Made by a program: the position numbers and the translations under genes. The notes beneath the pieces were generated by a model. The model did no database searches. It saw nothing but the letters and a program-made list of their open reading frames with translations, and had not been told where the DNA came from. From assembly GCF_015163715.1 (NCBI RefSeq), contig NZ_JADDUM010000112.1:1-37415 (forward strand): a stretch of DNA of 37,415 nucleotides. Reading direction: 5' to 3'. Below, piece after piece: positions 8,060 through 16,164 of this stretch; the first letter of the stretch is position 1, and every line of letters starts with the position of its first letter. The stretch comes from Pseudomonas cyclaminis. GTDB taxonomy: Bacteria; Pseudomonadota; Gammaproteobacteria; Pseudomonadales; Pseudomonadaceae.

Positions 8060-9706
8060 TCAGATTGCATGAACCAGTTCTTTCTCCGGGGCGAGGCTCC
8101 TTGTAGGCGGCGAAAGGATCAGCTGCGCGGCTTTTTCCGCGATCATCAGCGTGGGTGAACAGGTGTTGCCGGAGGTGATGCGCGGCATGACCGAGGCATC
8201 GGCGATGCGCAGGCCGGGCACGCCATGCACCCGCAGTTGCGCATCGACCACGGCGTCTTCGTCGCTGCCCATGCGGCAGGTGCCCACCGGGTGGAAGATC
8301 GTGGTGCCGATACGGGCGGCGGCTTCGTGCAGCTCCTCTTCGGTTTGCAGCGAGTCACCGGGCAGGTACTCCACCGGCTTGAACTGGCTCAGGGCGGGCG
8401 CTGCGACGATGCGTCGGGTCAGGCGAATCGCGTCGGCGGCCACGCGCAGGTCTTGCGGATGGCTGAGGTAGTTGGGCCGGATCAGCGGCGCATCTGCCGG
8501 GTTGGCCGAGCGGATATCGATACGGCCACGGCTTTGCGGACGCAAGTCGCACACCGACGCGGTAAATGCCGGGAATGCGTGCAGCGGTTCGCCGAATCGC
8601 TCCAGGGACAGCGGCTGCACGTGGTATTCAAGGTTGGCCGAGGTCTGTTCCGGGCCGGAGCGGGCAAAGGCGCCGAGCTGGCTGGGCGCCATCGACAGCG
8701 GGCCGCTGCGGTCGTACAGGTAGCGCAGGCCCATGCCCATCTTGCCCCAGACGGTACCGGCGATCTGGTTCAGGGTGCGGGCGTTTTCCAGCTTGTAGAT
8801 CAGCCGCAGCTGCAGGTGATCCTGCAGGTTGCCGCCCACGCCAGGCAGTTCATGCAGCACATCGATGCCCAAGGGCTTGAGCACGCTGGACGGGCCGATG
8901 CCGGAACGTTGCAGAATGCCCGGCGAGCCCACGGAACCGGCGCACAGCACGATCTCCTTGCGCGCCTTCCAGCTCATCTGCTGGCCGTTTTGACGCCCGA
9001 CCACTGCCGAGGCGCGGCCGTTTTCCAGGACCACGCGGTCGACTTCGACTTCAGTCAGCACGGTGAGATTGGGACGTTGGCGAATAGGCTTGAGAAACGC
9101 CTTGGCCGCGTTCCAGCGCACGCCGGCCTTCTGGTTGACCTGGAAGTAGCCGCAGCCTTCGTTATCGCCCTGGTTGAAGTCGTTGATATTGGCGATGCCA
9201 CTTTGCGCCGCCGCCTCGCGAAACGCATCCAGGATCGGCCACGACAGGCGCTGCTGCTCGACGCGCCATTCGCCGCCGTCGCTGTGGAACTCCGAGCCGC
9301 CGGCAAAGTGGTTTTCGCTCTGTTTGAACAGTGGCAGCACGTCTTTCCAGGCCCAGCCTGGGTTGCCTTCCGCCGCCCAACCGTCGTAATCCTGGGCCTG
9401 GCCGCGCATGTAGATCATGCCATTGATCGACGAACAGCCGCCCAGCACCTTGCCCCGTGGGTAACTCAGGGCACGGCCTTGCAGGCCTTCCTGGGCTTCG
9501 GTCTTGAAGCACCAGTCGGTGCGCGGGTTGCCGATGCAGAAGAGGTAGCCGACGGGGATGTGGATCCAGGGGTAATTGTCGCGACCACCGGCTTCGAGCA
9601 GCAGCACGCGGTGGGCGGGGTTGGCGGACAGTCGGTTGGCCAGCAGGCAGCCTGCGGGGCCGGCACCTACTACCACGTAATCGTATTCAGCAGCTGCAAT
9701 GGGCAT
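8060..9706 (-). CDS. GMC-family FAD-dependent oxidoreductase (choline dehydrogenase-like)
   Basis: The 548-residue flavoprotein oxidises an alcohol. The N-terminal FAD-binding fold is YVVVGAGPAGCLLANRLSA with LLLEAGG. GMC signature 1 is the GKVLGGCSSINGMIYMRG block near residue 90, and signature 2 (GSVGSPGILQRSGIGP) is near 260. The C-terminal active-site pair is the His in FHPVGTCRMG and the Asn in SGNTCSPT. It resembles BetA and AlkJ, but the betaine genes that accompany choline dehydrogenase are absent, so the substrate is not assigned. It is first in an operon with the MHS transporter and divergent from the LysR gene at 9836, which probably controls it. Confidence 0.92.
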   Translation of the reverse strand: MPIAAAEYDYVVVGAGPAGCLLANRLSANPAHRVLLLEAGGRDNYPWIHIPVGYLFCIGNPRTDWCFKTEAQEGLQGRALSYPRGKVLGGCSSINGMIYMRGQAQDYDGWAAEGNPGWAWKDVLPLFKQSENHFAGGSEFHSDGGEWRVEQQRLSWPILDAFREAAAQSGIANINDFNQGDNEGCGYFQVNQKAGVRWNAAKAFLKPIRQRPNLTVLTEVEVDRVVLENGRASAVVGRQNGQQMSWKARKEIVLCAGSVGSPGILQRSGIGPSSVLKPLGIDVLHELPGVGGNLQDHLQLRLIYKLENARTLNQIAGTVWGKMGMGLRYLYDRSGPLSMAPSQLGAFARSGPEQTSANLEYHVQPLSLERFGEPLHAFPAFTASVCDLRPQSRGRIDIRSANPADAPLIRPNYLSHPQDLRVAADAIRLTRRIVAAPALSQFKPVEYLPGDSLQTEEELHEAAARIGTTIFHPVGTCRMGSDEDAVVDAQLRVHGVPGLRIADASVMPRITSGNTCSPTLMIAEKAAQLILSPPTRSLAPEKELVHAI

Positions 9707-9746
9707 CTGAAGTCTCGCTTGTTTTTCTTATTGGCCCCATCCTAGT

Positions 9747-9777
9747 TGTTAGTTTTCGTCTTAAAAATGTTAGTTTT
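9747..9777. promoter_or_regulatory. Direct repeat in the GMC/LysR divergent promoter
   Basis: TGTTAGTTTT occurs at 9747-9756 and again at 9768-9777, spaced 21 bases (two helical turns), in the 129-base gap between divergent genes. It is a plausible LysR-binding site for the regulator starting at 9836; this is inference. Confidence 0.4.
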
Positions 9778-9835
9778 TACCCAGCTGCTGTGCGTTTTTA
9801 AACAGCGCTGCCCTGGCTGATGGATTGGAGGTGAC

Positions 9836-10726
9836 ATGTTCGACTGGAATGACCTGCGGTTCTTTCTTGAACTCCAGCGCAGCGGCCGCCTGCTTACCGC
9901 TGCGCAGCGCCTGAAAACCACCCACGCCACCGTGGCCCGGCATATCGAGGCCATCGAGAAGAGCCTCGGCACCGCGTTGTTCGTGCAGCATGCCCAAGGC
10001 TACGAGCTGACACCTTCCGGCGAAGCGCTGCTCAAACACGCCGAAGCCATGGAAAACGTCGCGCTGCTGGCCGAAGACGAACTCACCCATTGCGCCGCGC
10101 CCCTGGGCAAGATTCGCCTTGGCGTGGCTGAAGGCCTGGGGGTGATGTTCCTCGCCAGTCGCATGGGCGGGTTGTTCGAACGTTATCCGGGATTGGAGGT
10201 GGAACTGGTGGCGGTGCCGCGCTTTGTCAGCATCCTCAACCGCGAAGCGGAAATCAGCATCCATCTCGAACGCCCCAGCGTCGATCAACTGGTCACCCGC
10301 AAACTCACCGATTACCGCCTGGCGCTCTACGCCAGCCGCGCCTACCTGGACCGCAACCCACCCATCGAAAAACGCGAAGACCTCGCCGCCCATGCCTGGA
10401 TCGATTACGTCGACGACCTGCTGTTCAGCCAGGAGCTGAAATTTCTCAGCAGCTTCTGTCGCAATCCCAAAGTAGTGTTCCACAGCACCAGCGTCATCGC
10501 CCAGCACCAGGCGGCGCGCTCCGGTTTGGGCATTGCGGTATTGCCGTGCTTCATGGCTGCTGGCGACCCGGATCTGGTGGCGTTGCTGCCGGGGGAGGGG
10601 ATCCAGCGCAGCTACTGGATCAGCTCGCGCCGGGAGCTGCACAAATCCGTGCGACTGCGGGTGTTGTGGGACTACGTGGTGGAACTGTGCGCGCGGGAGC
10701 AGGGGTTGCTGCTCGGCGAATCTTGA
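9836..10726 (+). CDS. LysR-family transcriptional regulator
   Basis: The 296-residue protein has an N-terminal winged helix-turn-helix (residues 1-60, MFDWNDLRFFLELQRSGRL then AAQRLKTTHATVARHI) and a substrate-binding-like effector domain. The WNDLRFFLELQRSG start is typical of the LysR subgroup that regulates GMC and dehydrogenase genes. ATG at 9836 is preceded by GGAGG (9826-9830). Its divergence from the GMC-MHS operon, with a helically phased direct repeat between them, points to local control. The inducer cannot be read from sequence. Confidence 0.9.
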   Translation: MFDWNDLRFFLELQRSGRLLTAAQRLKTTHATVARHIEAIEKSLGTALFVQHAQGYELTPSGEALLKHAEAMENVALLAEDELTHCAAPLGKIRLGVAEGLGVMFLASRMGGLFERYPGLEVELVAVPRFVSILNREAEISIHLERPSVDQLVTRKLTDYRLALYASRAYLDRNPPIEKREDLAAHAWIDYVDDLLFSQELKFLSSFCRNPKVVFHSTSVIAQHQAARSGLGIAVLPCFMAAGDPDLVALLPGEGIQRSYWISSRRELHKSVRLRVLWDYVVELCAREQGLLLGES

Positions 10727-10770
10727 CTGAAGAAACCGGATAAGAAGGGTGGGAGGGGGCTTGCCCGATT

Positions 10771-10999
10771 ATCTACACAACTTCCCGTGGATGCTGAATC
10801 TATGGCAAATGGGCTGTTGTGGTGAGCGGGCTTGCCCGCGCTGGGGTGCGCAGCAGCCCCAATAAGGTCACCGCAGAGTGCCAGAATCAACCGAGGTGAA
10901 CGTTTTGGGGCCGCTGCGCAGCCCAGCGCAGGCGGTGCGACGATTCGACAAGCCCGCTCACCACAATGTTATGTGTCTGCCTTTAGGAGTTGTGTAGAT
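10771..10999. repeat. Nested inverted-repeat element (MITE/REPIN-like), 229 bases
   Basis: Three inverted-repeat layers share one centre. The outer arms are ATCTACACAACT (10771-10782) and its exact complement (10988-10999). The middle arms are 18 perfect bases at 10817-10834 and 10949-10966 (TTGTGGTGAGCGGGCTTG). The inner arms are 22 bases with two mismatches, 10840-10861 and 10906-10927. The whole could fold as one long stem. There is no coding capacity. Modules of it recur at 2790, 18151 and 20356-20443. It fills the gap between the LysR gene and the alkC-like gene. Confidence 0.8.
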
Positions 11000-11048
11000 A
11001 CCTATGGCTATCGGGGACACGCCCACACATGGGGGCTCTGGTGTGGGT

Positions 11049-12145
11049 TCAATCGCGCAATTCGAATTCAGCACTGCCAAGCCTTTCGCCATTGACCATC
11101 ACATGCACCACATGCCGGCCGGGATAGTGCTTGCGCGTTGTCAGTTCACGAATATGTTGCTCGCGGCGCAGGCTGTGTTGTTCACCCGCACCCAGGGTAA
11201 ACGCCTTGAGCTTGAATACCTTGCTCGCGCTGTGCCCGGCGCTTTTCACATAGTCGATGGCGTAATCCACCACCAGTTTTTGCGCAGTGACCGCAGTGGA
11301 TTCCAGGCTGAACGACAGGTTGATTCGTTCTCCCAGCCTGATCACCGCCGGCGTCACGCTCAGGTGATGGAGCTTCACCTCGGCCTTGGCCCCCGCGCCC
11401 ATGATCGTCAGTGCGCGGGTGTTGCCTTGCTTGATCAGGCTGCGCAGCGCATGCCGGGCGATCCAGGCGGTGTGGGGGTTTTCCAGGTTCCAGCCTTCGA
11501 TCAGACCAAGCACCCACTCGGGACGGTCCTTGGTGATGTCATTGAGGTGGTTGGCCACGGACTTGCGCACGTAGAGGCTCGGGTCGGCCTTGAGGTTGTC
11601 GAGGATCGAGGCGCATAACGCTGGATTGGCCTGCACGTTGGCCAGGCGAAACGACCACGGCAAACGCGGCCGTGAACCTTCGCTGGCCAGGCGGCGCACG
11701 TGCTCGTTGTCATCCAGCGACCATTGCTGCATCACCGCCAGGGTGCGCGCAAAGTCGTGCAGCAAAAAATGGCGAATGGCGAATTCGGCAGAGCCAAAGG
11801 TGGTGAAGTACTTGAGCGCCGCCATGGAGCGCTTGAAGTCGGCCAGGCCGTAGCTCGCCACGTAGTGCGGCAGAAACAGGCTGACAAAGCCGCTGTTCAG
11901 ACGGGGCGCGAGGGCGTAAAGCAGTTTGAGGCTTTGCGGATAATCCAGCGGGATCACCGCATGCAGGCTCTCGCTGACCCGTGCCATGCGCTGCATCACC
12001 GACAACTCGGCCAGACCGGCCTTGGCGTGTTTGAGGAAGCCTTTGGCGTCGAACGCCGGGTACACCGCGGTCATTTCCGTGGCGATATGTTGCAGGCGTT
12101 GACGTTGAAGATTTCCTTGAGGGCCGGGGCGCTTGGGTCGGTCAT
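11049..12145 (-). CDS. alkC: AlkC-like DNA alkylation repair glycosylase (apparent frameshift)
   Basis: The protein has a helical HEAT-like repeat domain (residues with SLYVRKSVANHLNDITKD) followed by a beta-rich C-terminal domain (from VTPAVIRLGERINLSF), the arrangement known for AlkC glycosylases, which excise 3-methyladenine-type lesions. The downstream frame opens at ATG 12074 (MTAVYPAFD), but the family N-terminus (PALKEIFN then RLQHIATEM) is encoded just upstream in another frame from ATG 12145. Restoring one base near 12100/12101 joins them into 365 residues. The upstream frame ends in an ATGA overlap with ATG 12074, so reinitiation could still give a 341-residue product. It starts 22 bases after the glutamine-synthetase-like gene. 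Confidence 0.82.
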
Positions 12146-12167
12146 CGGTGATTCCATGGCAGTTGAG

Positions 12168-13514
12168 TCAGAGAAACCAGCGGTATTCCCGCGCGTGGAT
12201 CTCTTGCTGGAAGGCCAGGTGATCCTGGCGTTTGTTCTCGCAGTACACGTCGACAAATTCGGCGCCCAGCTTATCGCGCAGTACCGCCTGATGCTGCATG
12301 GCGCGCACAGCGTCGAGCATTTCCACGGGGAAGTCGGTGCCGCTGGCGCGGTCCTCGTTCAGTGGCGCGATGGGTTCCTGTTTGGTTTCGAGGCCATGCT
12401 CCAGACCGACAAGGATCGCCGCCAGCACCAGATACGGGTTGGCGTCGGCGCTGGCCAGGCGATGTTCGATGCGCAGGTTGCGCGGGTCGGACTCGGGGAT
12501 GCGCACGCACGCGTCGCGGTCTTCAAAGCCCCAGCAGGCACGGGTGGCGGCGTTGACCGTGCCGCCCAGGCGGCGAAAGGCGTTGTGGTTGGGCGAGAAT
12601 ATCGGCATGCAGTGGGGCAGCAGTTCCAGGCAACCGGCGACGGCATGGCGCAGCGGCTGCTGTTGATGCGCCGCCAGCAGGTTATTACCCGCGCCGTCAT
12701 ACAGGCTGACATGCACATGCATGCCGCTGCCGGGAAATTGCAGGTAAGGCTTGGCCATGAAGCTGGCGCGGTAGCCGTGCTTGAGTGCCACGCCGCGGGT
12801 GCTGCGGCAGAACAGGGCAGCCCAGTCGGCGGCGCGCAGGCCGTCGTCCTGGTGGCCGAAATTGATCTCGAACTGGCCGGGGCCGAGTTCGGCGGTGATC
12901 ACTGTGATGTCGATGCCCTGGTCCTTGGCGGTCTGGGCCATATCGTCGAGTATTTCGCTGAAACGCGACAGCCGTTCGATATGCAGGTTGGGCTGGTCGT
13001 CGGCGTCATCGCTCAGCGGGTCGCGGGCGAATTGCGGGAGGCCGTTGTCGAGTTTCTTGTCGAACAGGTAGAACTCCAGTTCAAACGCCACCACCGGCTG
13101 AATGCCCTTGTGGTGCAGGCGCTGCAGCACCTTGGCCAGCACTTCACGCGGCTCGAACTCGATGGGCGTCTCGGTGCCGTCGGAGGTGATCAGCATCTGC
13201 CCCAGGGGCTGCGATTCCCAGTTCACCGGTTTGAGCGTGCCCGGCACCAGGCGGCGGTTGGCGTCTGGGTCGCCGTCGTTGAAGCAGTAGTCGCCAATCT
13301 TGAACAGCCCACCTTGGGCGCCGAGCAGCACGGCGTTCTGCGGCAGTTTCAACGGGCTGCCGGCGGCGACCTTTTCCAGCATCTCGATCGGGTAGCGCTT
13401 GCCGTAGAAATGCCCGGGAATGTCCAGGGCGATCAGGTCGACGTAGCGCACGTCGGGGTGGTTCTGGCGAAAGGTCCGTACTTCGGCCAGTAACGTGGCG
13501 GCATGGCTTTTCAC
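12168..13514 (-). CDS. Glutamine synthetase-family protein, likely gamma-glutamylpolyamine synthetase
   Basis: The 448-residue enzyme has the glutamine synthetase catalytic fold: FELEFYLFD (glutamate binding), GPGQFEINFGH, GSGMHVHVSLYD and RIEHRLASADANPYL. Its sequence type is that of PuuA/PauA enzymes, which ligate glutamate to putrescine or a related amine using ATP as the first step of amine catabolism. GTG at 13514 is chosen as start because AGGAG lies 8 bases upstream; an ATG at 13541 would overlap the preceding regulator. The upstream XRE-cupin regulator is of PuuR type, which supports amine catabolism. The exact amine is unknown. Confidence 0.88.
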   Translation of the reverse strand: MKSHAATLLAEVRTFRQNHPDVRYVDLIALDIPGHFYGKRYPIEMLEKVAAGSPLKLPQNAVLLGAQGGLFKIGDYCFNDGDPDANRRLVPGTLKPVNWESQPLGQMLITSDGTETPIEFEPREVLAKVLQRLHHKGIQPVVAFELEFYLFDKKLDNGLPQFARDPLSDDADDQPNLHIERLSRFSEILDDMAQTAKDQGIDITVITAELGPGQFEINFGHQDDGLRAADWAALFCRSTRGVALKHGYRASFMAKPYLQFPGSGMHVHVSLYDGAGNNLLAAHQQQPLRHAVAGCLELLPHCMPIFSPNHNAFRRLGGTVNAATRACWGFEDRDACVRIPESDPRNLRIEHRLASADANPYLVLAAILVGLEHGLETKQEPIAPLNEDRASGTDFPVEMLDAVRAMQHQAVLRDKLGAEFVDVYCENKRQDHLAFQQEIHAREYRWFL

Positions 13515-13525
13515 GGGTGCAGCTC

Positions 13526-14082
13526 CTAGTTGTAAACCCACAACACGCGGGCGGCAGGTCGGTCAGGTTGGCGTAGCGGCAGTGGGCGAAGCTGGCCAGG
13601 TGGAAACTGTCGCCGGGGCCGAGGGTGACCGAGTCGGCCTGGCCTTCGACCCACAGGGTCAATTCACCTTCAAGCACAAAACCGGCCTGCTCGGCGCGGT
13701 CGCTCATGGTTTGTTCACCACTGTTGGCACCGGGGGCCAGCAGGCTGTCGAGCATCGAAAACGCACCCTTCATGCTGGGGGAGACCAGGATGTCGGTGAT
13801 CCCATTGGCGTAATACACCGTGCGCCGCTCGTTGGGACGGGTGATCCAGTCCACGGCCTTGGGTTTGGGCTGGCTGTAGAAATACGTGGTGGGCACGTCA
13901 AGGGCCTGGCTGATCGCGGTCAGGTCCGCCACGGTCGGGCGCGACAGGCCACGCTCTACCTGGGACAGGAAGCCTACTGAACGCTCGATCTTTTGCGCGA
14001 GTTGGGCGAGGGTCAGCTTCTTATGCTTGCGCAGGTCGTGGACCAGGCTCGCCAGGGTGTCGAGTTCTTCTTGTTGGTTCAT
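13526..14082 (-). CDS. XRE-cupin transcriptional regulator, PuuR-like (apparent frameshift near C-terminus)
   Basis: The protein has an N-terminal helix-turn-helix (about residues 15-65, LTLAQLAQKIERSVGFLSQV) and a C-terminal cupin domain (AGFVLEGELTLWVEG...LGPGDSFHLAS). The uncorrected frame runs past 13553 into nonsense overlapping the next gene to 13144. If one G is restored near 13552 (CCG-CCC to CCGGCCC), the protein ends ARVLWVYN at a TAG (13526-13528), giving 185 residues, the length of E. coli PuuR. The TAG then overlaps the ribosome site of the glutamine-synthetase-like gene, as expected for a tight operon. ATG 14082 is preferred; ATG 14106 is possible. It likely represses its own operon. 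Confidence 0.82.
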
Positions 14083-14129
14083 GAAATTTATATCAGGAAA
14101 TTTCATGAAAAATTACAGTATAAATTTCA
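14082..14129. promoter_or_regulatory. AT-rich palindromic operator upstream of the XRE-cupin gene
   Basis: TGAAATTTATA (14082-14092) and its exact complement TATAAATTTCA (14119-14129) flank further GAAATTTC and TTTCATGAAA half-sites at 14098-14110. The arms overlap a TATACT hexamer on the minus strand. This fits an autoregulatory operator for the XRE-cupin dimer; binding itself is inferred. Confidence 0.6.
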
Positions 14130-14247
14130 CAAGAGCAATGGGTGGCCAGGATTCAAAGGCAGGCCCCTTGTGGCAAGGGAGCGAGTGAATGATTCCACGC
14201 CCCTGCGGTCGGAATCTGGGTACGCGTCATTCATTGAAGGAGCACCC

Positions 14248-14556
14248 ATGAAGTCTAAAACCCTAGCTGCCTGCCTGTTGGTCGCCGCCAGCCTGTCCAC
14301 CGCCAGCTTTGTGGCACAGGCCGGTGATACACCCCAGGAAACCGTGCAACCTTCAAACATCAACACCCGTGACCTGAAAGAAGGCGACCGCGCCCCGGAT
14401 ATTCTGATGCGCAAGGAGTCGGCCGTCAGTGACTGGAAAAAGCGCGGCCTCAAGCAACCCGAGGAAGACAGCCAATGGGCGCGGGTAGGCGATAAGTTCG
14501 TGCTGCTCAAGACCACCAACGGCACCATCCTGGAGATCACGCCCGTCAAGAAGTGA
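14248..14556 (+). CDS. RcnB-like periplasmic protein
   Basis: The 102-residue protein begins with a signal peptide (MKSKTLAACLLVAASL...) with a likely cleavage site AQA-GD after residue 25. The mature part follows the RcnB pattern: a GDRAPD segment, then VSDWKKRGLKQP, then WARVGDKFVLLKTTNGTILEI. RcnB in E. coli is a periplasmic protein linked to nickel/cobalt homeostasis; many pseudomonads carry several such proteins of unknown role. ATG 14248 has GAAGGAG 5 bases upstream. It is transcribed alone, with no metal transporter beside it, so a nickel role is not asserted. Confidence 0.8.
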   Translation: MKSKTLAACLLVAASLSTASFVAQAGDTPQETVQPSNINTRDLKEGDRAPDILMRKESAVSDWKKRGLKQPEEDSQWARVGDKFVLLKTTNGTILEITPVKK

Positions 14557-14633
14557 CCCTCCTTTTTGCCTTGTTCTTGCGTTAAGGTAACCGGCCGCAA
14601 TGGTCGCGTTACCTTCGAAGAATGAGAGCAGGA

Positions 14634-15826
14634 TGCTTGCCACAATAAGAAACTACCCCCGCACCGTTAACCTGCTGCTGGGCGCCACGTTGCTGCTGAC
14701 GCTGGCCAAGGCCATCACGTTTCCGTACCTGGTGATCTACCTCACCCACCATTTCACCCTCGACATCACTCAAGTTGGCCTGGTGATCGGCAGCTCGCTG
14801 ATTGTCGGTTCGCTGCTGAGTGTGTATGGCGGTTTCCTCGTCGACCGCATCAACAGTTACCGGTTATTGCTTTGGATGAGCCTGCTGTTTGTGCTGGGGT
14901 TTGTCGGCACGCTATTGGCGCAGAACATCTGGGCGTTTTATAGCTGCCTGATCCTGATCAACCTGGCCTACGCAGTCATCGACATTGCGGTGAAGGCCGG
15001 TTTTGCCAGCCTGCTGCCGGAAGACGCGCGCAGTGAAGTGTTTTCCATCAAGTACACCCTCACCAATATCGGCTACGCGGTCGGGCCGTTTTTCGGGGCG
15101 ATGGTGGCGAAGCTTGATATCAGCCTGCCGTTCATGTTGTCGGCATTGCTGGGGGCGGGGTTTTTCCTGCTGTATTGGCGCTGGGGCGACCGCACGTTAA
15201 CCACGGTGGACGTGGCGCAGAAGCCGGTGTCGTTTCTCGCCGTTGGCCGTGTGTTGCTGCAAGACCGCCGGCTGGTGTGCTTCACGATGGGCGGCGTGCT
15301 CAGTGCGGTGGTGTTCGGCCAGTTCACCGCCTACCTGTCGCAGTACCTGGTGACCACCACCACGGCGCAATACACCTACACCGTGATCAGTGCCGTGCTC
15401 ACCACCAATGCGGTGATGGTGATCGCCTTGCAGTACGTGATCGGTCGGCGCATCTCGCACCGTCACCTGAGCCAATGGCTCATCTTCGGCTTGAGCATGT
15501 TCATGCTGGGGTTGATTGGTTTTGCGCTGTCCACCAGCGTGCTGTGGTGGGTGCTGGCAATGGCGGTATTCACGGTGGGGGAGATTGTGGTGTTTCCGGC
15601 CGAGTACATGTTTATCGACCGGATCGCCCCGGACCACCTGCGGGGCATGTACTACGGCGCGCAGAACCTGTCCAACCTCGGCGCTGCGTTGGGGCCGGTG
15701 TTGTGCGGGCTGGTGCTGGCCAACCTGCCGGCCCACACCATGTTCTATATGCTGGGGGCGTTTATCGTGGCCGGCGGTGTGTTCTATTTCATTGGTTCGT
15801 CGTTGAAGGGAAGTCATCCAGCGTGA
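14634..15826 (+). CDS. MFS transporter (drug/metabolite efflux type)
   Basis: The 397-residue polytopic protein has about 12 hydrophobic segments and the MFS pattern between segments 2 and 3 (GGFLVDRINSYRLLL, a degenerate motif A). The length is normal for the family. It resembles the YdeE/MdtH type of exporters, but the substrate is not readable. ATG 14634 is preferred because the predicted protein then begins MLATIRNYPRTVN and a GAGAG site precedes it; an ATG at 14600 has no ribosome site. Its last 38 bases overlap the 3' end of the convergent DUF1652 gene. Confidence 0.87.
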
Positions 15827-16061
15827 GCTTGCCCATGGTGTTGCTGTGCAGTTCGTAGCGCAGCTCTTCCACCATTTTTTCCACTTCTTGTGGAGTCTGC
15901 AGGCGGTTGGTGCTGATCCCGGTGACCACCAGGTCAACCCGACCGGTATCGGCGTCATAGACCTTGAGGGTCAAGGACGCATCCCGGCACAGGGTGAATT
16001 CGCAGGTCAGTGGCGACAGGCCTTCTTCGATGCAATTTCGCAGTTGGGCGAGGGTAAACAT
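15789..16061 (-). CDS. DUF1652 family protein
   Basis: The 90-residue protein matches the Pseudomonas-specific DUF1652 pattern: an N-terminal LxELRxxIE-like helix (FTLAQLRNCIEEGL), a central LTLKVYDADTGRVDLVVTGIS beta block and a C-terminal VEELRYEL helix. Its function is unknown. It has no signal peptide or membrane segment. The start is ATG 16061 with a GAAGGAA site upstream. It is convergent with the MFS gene and shares 38 bases of 3' end with it. It lies 103 bases downstream of the PAS-LuxR gene on the same strand. Confidence 0.88.
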   Translation of the reverse strand: MFTLAQLRNCIEEGLSPLTCEFTLCRDASLTLKVYDADTGRVDLVVTGISTNRLQTPQEVEKMVEELRYELHSNTMGKLTLDDFPSTTNQ

Positions 16062-16135
16062 GCGTGTTCCTTCGAGGCGTCCAGTGAGATGCCTTGAAGG
16101 TTATTGTGTGCATCGTCGCGCCATAAGTTGAATTC

Positions 16136-16154
16136 GCACTAGCGGCACTAGTGC
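16136..16154. promoter_or_regulatory. GCACTAG inverted repeat upstream of the DUF1652 gene
   Basis: GCACTAG (16136-16142) pairs with CTAGTGC (16148-16154) across 5 bases. The right half also forms the 10-base palindrome GCACTAGTGC (16145-16154), and another TGCACT follows at 16158-16163. It lies between the PAS-LuxR stop and the DUF1652 start, so it could be an operator or a weak terminator hairpin. Confidence 0.4.
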
Positions 16155-16164
16155 ATTTGCACTG

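Noticed and set aside
13144..13525. Long C-terminal extension of the XRE-cupin regulator as a real fused domain
   Set aside because: The extension is arginine/proline-rich, overlaps the conserved glutamine-synthetase-like gene in another frame and vanishes on adding one base.
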